From Chthoniobacter flavus Ellin428 (lineage in GTDB: Bacteria > Verrucomicrobiota > Verrucomicrobiia > Chthoniobacterales > Chthoniobacteraceae): a DNA stretch of 64,000 nucleotides. A program made the translations under genes and the position numbers. Below, piece by piece: positions 15,972 through 24,124 of the stretch (positions are counted from its first letter, which is position 1; every line of letters begins with the position of its first letter). Below the pieces are notes generated by a model, which saw only the letters and a program-made list of their open reading frames with translations, was not told the DNA's origin and made no database searches. The DNA is taken from NCBI RefSeq assembly GCF_000173075.1, contig NZ_ABVL01000018.1, positions 86,076 to 150,075 on the forward strand. The letters are read 5' to 3'.

Positions 15972-17737
15972 AGAACCGCCGCTATCGTAGCGAATCCTGG
16001 TGGAACGATCCGGAAAATCCCGGCATGACCGCGCTCTACCTCGAGCGCTTTCTGAACTACGGCCTCACGCCGGAGGAACTACAAAGCGGACGCCCGATCA
16101 TTGGGATCGCGCAATGCGGAAGCGACATCACGCCCTGCAATCGCATCCACTTGCAAACCGTTGCGCGGATCGCCGACGGCGTGCGCGACGCGGGCGGCCT
16201 GCCGCTCGTCTTTCCAATGCACCCGCTGCAGGAATCGATCCGTCGTCCCACCGCCGCGCTCGATCGCAACCTCGCCTACCTCGGCCTGGTCGAAATCCTG
16301 CACGGTTATCCGCTCGATGGCGTCGTCTTCACCACCGGCTGCGACAAGACCACACCCGCCGCGATCATGGCCGCCGCCACGACCGATGTGCCTTCGCTCA
16401 TCTTCAACGGCGGCCCGATGATCAACAGCTATCTGGACGGCCAGCCGGCCGGGGCCGGCACCGTCACCTGGAGGGCGCGTCAGCTCCGCGCCGCGGGCGA
16501 GATCGATGATGCGCAATTTCTGCAAATGCTCGCCGGCGCCGCGCCCAGTCCCGGCCATTGCAACACCATGGGCACTGCGCTCTCGATGAATTGCCTCGCG
16601 GAAGCGATGGGCATGGCGCTGCCGGGCACCGCCAGCATTCCGGCCCCCTGGCGGGAACGCGGTCAGATGGCGCATGCGACGGGCAAAGCCGTGGTGCGAC
16701 TCGTGGAGGAGGATTTGCGCCCCTCGCGCATCCTCACCCGGGCGGCGCTGCTCAATGCGATCCGCGTCAACACCGCCATCGGCGGCTCGACGAATTGTCC
16801 GCCACACCTCATCGCCATCGCCCGTCACGCCGGCATCGAACTGGACATGCAGGATTGGGAAACGGAGGGCTATGCGCTGCCGTTGCTCGTCAATTGCCAA
16901 CCCGCCGGCAAATATCTCGGCGAAGACTTCCATCGCGCGGGCGGCCTGCCGGTGGTGCTGCGCGAACTACTCACCGCCGGTCATCTCGACGGCAGTGCGC
17001 TCACCGTCACCGGCCGCACTCTTGGAGAAAACGTGGCCGCCGCGCCTTTCCCGGACGGCGAAATCATCAAGCCCTTCAACGCACCTCTGCGCGAGCGCGC
17101 CGGCTTCCTCGTGCTGCAGAGCAATCTCTTCGACTCCGCGCTGATCAAGACCAGCGTGATCAGCGAAAATTTCCGTCTCCGCTATCTCAGCGCGCCCGGC
17201 GCGGAGGATACCTTCGAGTGTCGCGCGGTCGTCTTCGATGGCCCGGAGGATTATCACGCGCGCATCAATGATGCGTCGCTCGGCATCGATGAACATACCA
17301 TGCTCGTCGTGCGTGGCTGTGGGGTCATCGGCTTTCCCGCTTCCGGCGAAGTAGTGAACATGCAACCGCCCGACGCGCTGCTGCGCGCCGGCATCACCGA
17401 GTTGCCCACGCTCGGCGACGGCCGCCAGAGCGGCACCTCGGCCAGCCCGTCCATTCTCAATGCTTCGCCCGAGTCCGCCGCGGGTGGCGGTCTATCGCGA
17501 CTCCGCACCGGCGACCGCGTGCGCGTCGACCTGCGTGCCCGCCGCGTCGACGCCATCGTGTCCGAGGAAGAATGGCAACGCCGCGCCCTGGATGTTCCGC
17601 CTGCACCACCGGCCACCGCCACCCCGTGGCAACAACTTTACCGCGCGCACGTCGGCCAGCTTGACACTGGCGGCTGCTTTGACTTTGCCTGCGCATACCG
17701 CGGCGTCTGCCACACCGTACCGCGCCACAATCACTGA
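15968..17737 (+). CDS. IlvD/Edd-family sugar-acid (pentonate-type) dehydratase
   Basis: A 589-residue Fe-S dehydratase of the dihydroxyacid/6-phosphogluconate dehydratase family. The cluster cysteines are visible in IAQCGSDITPCN, TTGCDKTTPA and SPGHCNTMGT. Length and the opening SWWNDPENPGMTALYLER are those of the L-arabinonate/D-xylonate/galactonate dehydratase branch rather than of biosynthetic IlvD. It should convert an aldonate to the 2-keto-3-deoxy acid. The neighbouring ALDH fits an oxidative pentose route ending in alpha-ketoglutarate, but the second dehydratase or aldolase for that route is not in this window. Confidence 0.88.
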   Translation: MKNRRYRSESWWNDPENPGMTALYLERFLNYGLTPEELQSGRPIIGIAQCGSDITPCNRIHLQTVARIADGVRDAGGLPLVFPMHPLQESIRRPTAALDRNLAYLGLVEILHGYPLDGVVFTTGCDKTTPAAIMAAATTDVPSLIFNGGPMINSYLDGQPAGAGTVTWRARQLRAAGEIDDAQFLQMLAGAAPSPGHCNTMGTALSMNCLAEAMGMALPGTASIPAPWRERGQMAHATGKAVVRLVEEDLRPSRILTRAALLNAIRVNTAIGGSTNCPPHLIAIARHAGIELDMQDWETEGYALPLLVNCQPAGKYLGEDFHRAGGLPVVLRELLTAGHLDGSALTVTGRTLGENVAAAPFPDGEIIKPFNAPLRERAGFLVLQSNLFDSALIKTSVISENFRLRYLSAPGAEDTFECRAVVFDGPEDYHARINDASLGIDEHTMLVVRGCGVIGFPASGEVVNMQPPDALLRAGITELPTLGDGRQSGTSASPSILNASPESAAGGGLSRLRTGDRVRVDLRARRVDAIVSEEEWQRRALDVPPAPPATATPWQQLYRAHVGQLDTGGCFDFACAYRGVCHTVPRHNH

Positions 17738-17752
17738 CCACCCCCTCGACCC

Positions 17753-18526
17753 ATGCCCAAGCTCACGTCCAAAACCGCCATCATCACCGGAGGCGCCTCC
17801 GGTATCGGCCTCGCCATCGCCCGCCTCTTCGCCAGCGAAGGCGCCATCGTGGAAATCCTCGACCGCAACACCGACGAGATGAGTCGCGCCGTGGAAGAAA
17901 TCCGCGCGGCCGGCGGAACGGTCGCGGCCGAAGCCTGCGACGTCACGGATGTCAAAGCCGTCGAGGAAGTCACCGGCCGCATTCACGCCCGTCGTGGCCG
18001 CATTCACATCCTCATCAACAACGCCGGCGTCGCCCATGTTGGCAATGCCTTGAGCACCACGCCGGAAGACTTTGAGCGCGTGCAACGGGTGAATGTTTTC
18101 GGCCCGGCCAATTGCCTGCGGGCCGCCTTGAAATTCATGGTCGTCGACGGCGGTGGCTGCATCGTCAATCTCGCCTCGACGGTCTCGGTCATGGCCATCA
18201 CCGACCGCTTCGCCTACGCCACCAGCAAGGGCGCGGTGCTCTCGATGACCTACTCCGTGGCCAAGGACTTCCTCGACAAGGGTGTCCGCTGCAACGCGCT
18301 CCTTCCTGGGCGTGTGCATACACCTTTCGTCGATGGTTTCATCGCCAAGAACTATCCTGGGCGTGAAGCGGAAATGTTCGAGAAGCTTTCGAAGACCCAG
18401 CCGATCGGTCGTATGGGCGAACCCGAAGAAGTCGCCGCCGCCGCGCTTTTCCTTTGCTGCGATGAGGCTTCGTTCATTACGGGCATTGGCCTGCCGGTGG
18501 ATGGAGGCACGCTGACGCTACGCTAA
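17753..18526 (+). CDS. short-chain dehydrogenase/reductase (SDR)
   Basis: A 257-residue classical SDR. Cofactor motif TGGASGIG at about residues 12-19, NNAG near 88-91, and catalytic Ser/Tyr/Lys in NLASTVSV and YATSK. The acidic residue after the second strand (LDRN) favours NAD. Last gene of the sugar-acid operon, 15 bases after the dehydratase. In comparable clusters an SDR oxidises the starting aldose to the lactone or the 2-keto-3-deoxy acid to a diketo acid; sequence alone does not decide between these. Transcription probably ends in the large palindrome immediately downstream. Confidence 0.88.
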   Translation: MPKLTSKTAIITGGASGIGLAIARLFASEGAIVEILDRNTDEMSRAVEEIRAAGGTVAAEACDVTDVKAVEEVTGRIHARRGRIHILINNAGVAHVGNALSTTPEDFERVQRVNVFGPANCLRAALKFMVVDGGGCIVNLASTVSVMAITDRFAYATSKGAVLSMTYSVAKDFLDKGVRCNALLPGRVHTPFVDGFIAKNYPGREAEMFEKLSKTQPIGRMGEPEEVAAAALFLCCDEASFITGIGLPVDGGTLTLR

Positions 18527-18528
18527 AC

Positions 18529-18616
18529 ATCGGAGGGACGCGCTCCTGCGCGTTCCCACGCTTTTCTTTCGCCCGCCCCGCAAACAGGGAACGCGCAGGA
18601 GCGCATCCCTCCGATT
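18529..18616. repeat. 29-bp inverted repeat between convergent genes (element A)
   Basis: Arms at 18529-18557 and 18588-18616 are reverse complements with one mismatch (a G-U pair in RNA), separated by 30 bases. It fills the gap between the convergent SDR and nasA genes, and the right arm touches the nasA stop codon. The arm core GGGACGCGCTCCTGCGCG is itself partly self-complementary. There is no U-run on either side, so it is either a bidirectional, non-classical terminator / RNA-stabilising hairpin or a dispersed palindromic unit. Confidence 0.85.
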
Positions 18617-20838
18617 CAAGGCGCGGCCCACTGCGTGACCGCCGCGAGCCGCACCGCACAGCATTTGAAACTGGGCTGGCGCGAATGCGGGTCGAGGACA
18701 GTAGACACGAGTTGGTTCATCACTTCGTAGTGCATCGGGATGAACGCCTGCCCTTCGGCGACGGTCGGCGTCACGAAGGCGCTCGCCATGATTTCCGCAT
18801 TGCGTGAGGTCACGCGCACCGAATCGCCGGTCTCGATGCCGAGCCGCCGTGCATCCACGGGATTCATCTCGATGTAAATGCTCTTCGGGGCGAGTTGCCG
18901 CAGCACGTCGGACTTATCCGTGCGCGTACCGGTGTGCCACTGCGCCGAACTTCCGCGTCCGCTGAGCAGGATGAACGGATACTCCGCATCCGCCATCTCC
19001 GGCGCAGGCCGCGGCAGATCGTATAGGAAACGCGCGCGACCATCGGCGTGATAGAACCGCCCGTCGGCAAACAAACGACGCTCCGTCTCAGGCGGCGCAG
19101 AGCCTTCCGGCAACGGCCACTGGATGCCGCCGCGCGCGTCGATCATGTGGTAATCCTCGATGCCGGAGATATCGCACGGCTTTCCACGGGAAATCTCTTT
19201 CAGCAATTCAAAGGCCGCCTCCGGCGAAGCCCAGCGCGCGAACATCCCGCTGCATCCCCAGTAGTGAGCGATGAGCTGAAGGATGTGGAAATCCGCGAGC
19301 GCCTGGCCCGGCGCCTTGGCTACCTTCTTCACGAGGCCGATGCGGCGTTCGGAGTTGATGAACGTGCCTTCTTTCTCGCCCCAACCCGCCGCAGGCAGCA
19401 CCAGATCCGCATGCTGTGCCGTCGCGGTCGTGTGATAGAGATCCTGCACCACGAGGAAATCCAGCTTGCTCAGGAGCTCGTTGAATTCCTTTTGCTGCGT
19501 CCACGAGTGTGAGGAATTCGTCCCAAGCACCCAGAGTCCTTTGATCTTTCCTTCGCGGATGCCTTCGACGATTTGATCGTAAGCCATCGCCGGTTGCCTG
19601 GGGATCACGCTCTCGTCGATGCCCAGCACCTTCGCGATTTTCTCGCGATCCGCCTCTTTTGCCGCGTCGTGCCCTCCCATCAGACTCGTGATATTCGCGT
19701 AGAGCCGCGAACCCATCGCATTGCATTGTCCGGTGATGGAATTCGCCCCAGTGCCAGGCCGTCCGATATTGCCGGTCATCAGCGCGAGGTTGATGATCGC
19801 CTGCGCGGTGCGGGTGCTCTCGTGGCCCTGGTTTACGCCCATCGTCCACCAGAAAGAGACGCGCTTGCCGTCATGGATCGTCTGCGCGAGATGCCACAGA
19901 TCATCCTCGGTCAGTCCCGTCTCCGCCGCGACCCGCTCGGTGGTGAATTGCGTGATGAATTCCGCAAATTCGGCAAACCCGGTGGTGTGTTGCGCGATGA
20001 AATCGCGATCGATCCAGCCACTCGCCGCGAGAATATTCGCCAGGCCGTAGAGCAACACGAGATCGCTCTTCGGCTGGATCGGGTAGTGCTGCGTCGCAGC
20101 CATCGCCGTCTCGGTCTTGCGCGGATCGACGACAATGATTTCCGGCCGATTCTGATTACGCATCACACGCTGCCACATGATCGGATGCGCGATGCACGGA
20201 TTCGAACCAACGAAAACGAGCACGTCGCTTTCCTCGAAATCGGCGTAGGTGAAGGGCGGCGCATCGAAGCCGAACGACTGCTTGTAGGCCACGTGCGAGG
20301 TCGCCATGCACTGCCGCGTATTGGAATCGCAGTGGATGAAACCCATGCCGAACTTCCACAACGCGCCGAGCAACGCCATCTCTTCAGTCACGATCTGGCC
20401 GCTGGAAAGAAATGCGCACGACTCCGCGCCGTGCTTGCGTTTGATCTCCTTGAAACGCTCGCAGAACAGCACGAGGGCACGTTCCCAATCGATGGGTTCG
20501 AGCACGCCCGTCTTTTCGTTCCGCAGCATCGGAGTCGTCGCACGATCCGGCGCGGAGAGCGGCGTCAGAGCTTCCCAGCCCTTGGGACAGGCCATGCCGA
20601 GATTCACCGGGTAATCGGTCTCGGCGCTGAGATTGATCGCCTTGCCACCCTTGAGGTGGACCTTCAAGCCGCAGCCCGTGGAACAAAAGCCACAGACCAT
20701 CGTCGTGGTGCTATCGGGCGCCAGTCGTTCGGGCACCTGTCCCAGGCCGAAGCGGCCCGGCGAGCGGACCAACTCTTCGGTCAGTGGTCCCTGCCATTGC
20801 CGCAACAGCGGCGCAATCGTATTGACCAGGGCATTCAT
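18616..20838 (-). CDS. nasA: assimilatory nitrate reductase catalytic subunit (Mo-bisMGD)
   Basis: A 740-residue molybdopterin oxidoreductase that reduces nitrate to nitrite. The N-terminal [4Fe-4S] motif is C49-x2-C52-x3-C56 with C84 (ACPKG); the Mo ligand is expected at C177 in DSNTRQCMAT, as in Nas enzymes. The C-terminal domain binds MGD (SGRGSSAQWHTGTRT). No Tat signal, so it works in the cytoplasm. It lacks the extra C-terminal [2Fe-2S] or flavin modules of some NasA proteins; electrons are likely to come from the Fe-S/DmsC subunit encoded immediately upstream. GGAGGAG precedes the ATG at 20838, and the start overlaps the upstream TGA (ATGA). Confidence 0.92.
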   Translation of the reverse strand: MNALVNTIAPLLRQWQGPLTEELVRSPGRFGLGQVPERLAPDSTTTMVCGFCSTGCGLKVHLKGGKAINLSAETDYPVNLGMACPKGWEALTPLSAPDRATTPMLRNEKTGVLEPIDWERALVLFCERFKEIKRKHGAESCAFLSSGQIVTEEMALLGALWKFGMGFIHCDSNTRQCMATSHVAYKQSFGFDAPPFTYADFEESDVLVFVGSNPCIAHPIMWQRVMRNQNRPEIIVVDPRKTETAMAATQHYPIQPKSDLVLLYGLANILAASGWIDRDFIAQHTTGFAEFAEFITQFTTERVAAETGLTEDDLWHLAQTIHDGKRVSFWWTMGVNQGHESTRTAQAIINLALMTGNIGRPGTGANSITGQCNAMGSRLYANITSLMGGHDAAKEADREKIAKVLGIDESVIPRQPAMAYDQIVEGIREGKIKGLWVLGTNSSHSWTQQKEFNELLSKLDFLVVQDLYHTTATAQHADLVLPAAGWGEKEGTFINSERRIGLVKKVAKAPGQALADFHILQLIAHYWGCSGMFARWASPEAAFELLKEISRGKPCDISGIEDYHMIDARGGIQWPLPEGSAPPETERRLFADGRFYHADGRARFLYDLPRPAPEMADAEYPFILLSGRGSSAQWHTGTRTDKSDVLRQLAPKSIYIEMNPVDARRLGIETGDSVRVTSRNAEIMASAFVTPTVAEGQAFIPMHYEVMNQLVSTVLDPHSRQPSFKCCAVRLAAVTQWAAP

Positions 20839-22395
20839 GGTGAAACTCCTCCCGGCATGCGCGGCGCCGGACACGTGGTGAAAAAGCTGTAACGCTCCAT
20901 CAACGACGATGCAAAGGTGCTGGCCAGCACCACCACGGTGGCCCAAACGGCGATGGGAAACGCGGTAAACATCGCCACCACACTGGCCGCCATGGCCAGC
21001 GCGAGATTGAGCATCGTCACTTCGCGCCCACGGCAGCAGGCGCAACATCGTGCGCGCGGCCTTCGGCACTTCGTGCATGCTTTCCCAGACCACCAAAGCC
21101 ATCCGCACAGCCATGGCCAATCCAATGGCCACGTGCGCGTCCGCGGCAGTGCCGAAGCAGGATAGCACCACCGCGCCAGCGGCAGCGCCCAGGGCGAGAG
21201 TCGTCCCAAAGAACCGCGGAATGGTCAGCCGCGTCGACCAATATGGACGACGGGTATCGATGTAAATCATCGCCGAAGTGAAAACTCCGGCAAGACCGAG
21301 GACCGCGTTGAAACCGGCGATCCACGGCGCGAGAAAACGCGTGGGCGGAAAAAGCATCGTCGCCACCGTGAGCGTAGACACCATCGAGAAGATGCCGAAA
21401 GCGAGAATCTCACGGCTCATCCACGAGGTACGCAACCCGAGGAAGAAACGCCAGGCGCCCATGGGACGTCCCAAATGCAGGACGGAAACGGCGAGCCCCA
21501 GATGCAAGGCGACCCATCCGACCAACCCGACCGAGCGCACGCCCGGCATCAATGTCTGCATGACAAAAAGACCGACGCCCATCTGCGTGAGCAGCAGCAT
21601 CCAGATCAGCGGCCAGTGGGCATGCTCGAGGCGCAACGCGGATTCGTCAGCCGCTTCCGCACTCACCGGCAGCGGATTCCTGGAAGAGAACCGCGTCGTC
21701 GGCTTGGTATAGTTCGATTCGAACGCCCCGGGAATCATCGCCACTCCCGGTTCGGCCAGGCGCACGACTTCCGCGCGGTCGACCAACTCGATCTTGATCG
21801 CTTCATGCGGGCAGGCTTGAACACAAGCGGGCGCTTCGCCCGCACTGAGCCGGCCGGTGCACATGTCGCATTTGCGCACGATGCCGAGCCGTTCGGAATA
21901 CTGCGGCACATCGTAGGGACACTTCAGGATGCAGTACTGGCAACCGATGCACTGGTCATCGAGATGCCGCACGATGCCCGTCTCCGCATCCTTGTCGTAG
22001 GCCATCACCGGACAGCCTTCGAGGCACGCCGGCTCCACGCAATGGTGGCACGCGGTGGTGACCGTCTGCCGATAGGATTCGCCATGCAGCAGCCCAACGC
22101 TGCGCCACATTTCGTGTTCCTCGAGGCCGTTCAGCGAATGGCATGCGCTCACGCACGCCTTGCATCCCGTGCAAGCGTCGAGATCGACGGCAAAGGCATA
22201 CTGCTGGCCGGGACCGGGCTTGGTCTGCGGGATCAGGTCACGATAGTAACGCTCCTGCGCCGGCACCTCGCCGCGCTCATGTTTCCGGGCAAAGCGCTCG
22301 ACCGCCGTCAACCGTTGCTGCTCGTCGAGCAGTTCGTCGATGAGCGTGCGCAGATGATCGGATTTTCCGGACTCTTGCGAGTTGGCCAATGTCAT
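20835..22395 (-). CDS. four-cluster Fe-S / DmsC-type membrane electron-transfer subunit, apparent frameshift
   Basis: Residues 1-240 hold four ferredoxin-type cysteine groups (CTGCKACVSAC, CHHCVEPACLEGC, CIGCQYCILKC, CDMCTGR with ACVQACP), as in DmsB/NrfC. About eight membrane helices of a DmsC/NrfD-like quinol-oxidising anchor follow. It should pass quinol electrons to NasA on the cytoplasmic face. The reading frame breaks near 21027-21029: upstream it reads RTMLRLLPW, while the expected last helix (MLNLALAMAASVVAMF) and the tail ending MPGGVSP are in the next frame, whose TGA overlaps the nasA ATG. Skipping one G of a GGG run joins them. As written, the first frame instead runs open into nasA. 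Sequencing error, recent mutation or programmed shift cannot be separated here. Confidence 0.8.
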
Positions 22396-24119
22396 TCCTC
22401 GTTACTGAAGATGCCTTGCAATGCGTTCAAATCGTGGCGCGCGGTGAAGGCCTGGAAGGTTTCATTCCCCTCGCGATGGCGCAGGTAGCCGCGCAGCATT
22501 TTTTCCACCAGCGGCTTCGCGCTTTCGAAATCGATCGCGTTGAAGACCTGGCGTCCGACCGCCTGGCTCGCTCCAAAGCCACCGCCCACGAAAATGTGGT
22601 ACCCGTCCACGCTTTCGCCCGCGATCTTGGCCTTCGTGCCGAGCAAGCCGATGTCGCCCATGTAGTGTTGCGCGCAGGAGTGCGGGCAACCGGTGAGATG
22701 AATGTTCACCGGTTGATCGAGCTTGATGCGCTTGTCGAGGTAGTCCGCGAGTTCCATCGCGTGACCCTTGGTATTCGCCTGCGCGAATTTGCAATACGAG
22801 TTGCCCGTGCAGGCAATGATGCCGCTGCGCAGATTCGATTGCTGCGTGTCGAAACCAATCTTCCGCAACGCCTTCTTCACCGTAGCGACGAAGTGATCCG
22901 GGACATTCGGGATGACGAAGTTCTGCCATACGGTGAGGCGGATTTCACCGGAACCGTAGAGATCGGCGATCTCCGCGATACGGATCATCTGCTTGGGCGT
23001 AATCTGCCCCACCGGCATCGCCACGCCGACATAGTTCAGCCCTTTCTGCTTCTGCGGATAGACACCGACATGCGAGTGCGGGAGTTTCTGTCCCGGATAC
23101 TCGATCAACGCAGGATCGAGCGGCACGCGCTGCAACTGATAGCCCAGCAGTTTTTCCGTTTCCTCGAGATACTGTTCGAGCGTCCATTTCTCCAACAGGT
23201 GCTTGAGCCGTGCCTTCTTGCGGTCCCCGCGGTTGCCATGCTCGATGTAAACTCGCACGATCGCCGAAACGACCTTGTTGAGTTCCTCCGGTTTCACGAG
23301 CACCCCGAGATCGCGCGCAAAGGCCTTGTGGCCTGTCGCGCCACCGAGCGCGATGCGGAAGAAGATCTCTTCGCCCATCTTCACGGCCTTGCAGCCGACA
23401 TCGTTCGTATCCTCGACCGTGCCAATCAAGCCACCACCATCGTAAGCGATATTGAACTTCCGCGGCAGATCGTAGAACGAGCGATCGTTCAGGATGATCT
23501 GTCCCATCTCGTGACACAGCGGCATCACGTCGATCAGCTCGTGCGGATCGACACCCGCGGTCGGGTTGGCGGTCAGGTTGCGGATATTATCCGCACCCGA
23601 GCCGCGCGCGTGCAGCCCGACGGACTGAATGCGGTGCAGGAACTCCGGCGTGTCCTTCGGCTGGATGAGCCGCATCTGCAGATTCGCCCGGGTGGTAATT
23701 TGCACGTAACCGGTGGTGAGTTGCTTGGCGATATTCGCCAACTCCCGCAATTGGAATGTGCGCAACTGGCCGCCCGGAATCCGCAGGCGCGCCATGAACG
23801 CTTCCTTGTTCGGGCTGAGGTAGAAGAGGCCGTTCCACTTGAAACGGAAAACTTCTTCCTTCTCCGGCGCCTTGTTCGACGCCGCGTGTTCGAGCAGCAG
23901 CGGATACGCATCCAGCGGATGCAGCTCCTTCTTCACCCGCTCTTCGAAAACGAGGTCCTCATGCGCAATGCTCTTCGCCAAGATCGGCGGAGCTTCCACA
24001 TCGCTGAAGCGTTGGCCACGCGCCGCCACACCGGCAAAGAAGCCGGTGAGGTATCTCATTTGTTCCTCGTTCAACGGCTGACCGTTGATGTTGCTGATGG
24101 GCAGACTGGCGGTGCTCAT
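22392..24119 (-). CDS. nirA: siroheme nitrite reductase (ferredoxin/flavoprotein type)
   Basis: A 575-residue nitrite/sulfite reductase family enzyme that reduces nitrite to ammonium with six electrons. Siroheme-[4Fe-4S] cysteines are at C437 and C443 (CTGNSYC) and C478 and C482 (GCPHSC). The two duplicated ferredoxin-like halves include LRTFQLRELANIAK and TTRANLQMR. The genomic setting between nitrate reductase and a nitrate transporter argues for nitrite rather than sulfite as substrate. Start at 24119 follows the flavoprotein stop by 5 bases; its stop overlaps the DmsC-subunit start (ATGA). The likely electron donor is the adjacent CysJ-like flavoprotein. Confidence 0.92.
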   Translation of the reverse strand: MSTASLPISNINGQPLNEEQMRYLTGFFAGVAARGQRFSDVEAPPILAKSIAHEDLVFEERVKKELHPLDAYPLLLEHAASNKAPEKEEVFRFKWNGLFYLSPNKEAFMARLRIPGGQLRTFQLRELANIAKQLTTGYVQITTRANLQMRLIQPKDTPEFLHRIQSVGLHARGSGADNIRNLTANPTAGVDPHELIDVMPLCHEMGQIILNDRSFYDLPRKFNIAYDGGGLIGTVEDTNDVGCKAVKMGEEIFFRIALGGATGHKAFARDLGVLVKPEELNKVVSAIVRVYIEHGNRGDRKKARLKHLLEKWTLEQYLEETEKLLGYQLQRVPLDPALIEYPGQKLPHSHVGVYPQKQKGLNYVGVAMPVGQITPKQMIRIAEIADLYGSGEIRLTVWQNFVIPNVPDHFVATVKKALRKIGFDTQQSNLRSGIIACTGNSYCKFAQANTKGHAMELADYLDKRIKLDQPVNIHLTGCPHSCAQHYMGDIGLLGTKAKIAGESVDGYHIFVGGGFGASQAVGRQVFNAIDFESAKPLVEKMLRGYLRHREGNETFQAFTARHDLNALQGIFSNEE

Positions 24120-24124
24120 AAAAA

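Noticed and set aside
18616..22395. A genuine 1259-residue DmsBC-NasA fusion protein
   Set aside because: The join region reads like out-of-frame sequence, while the shifted frame holds a proper membrane helix and a stop that overlaps the nasA ATG, with GGAGGAG before it. Two genes with one frameshift are more likely.
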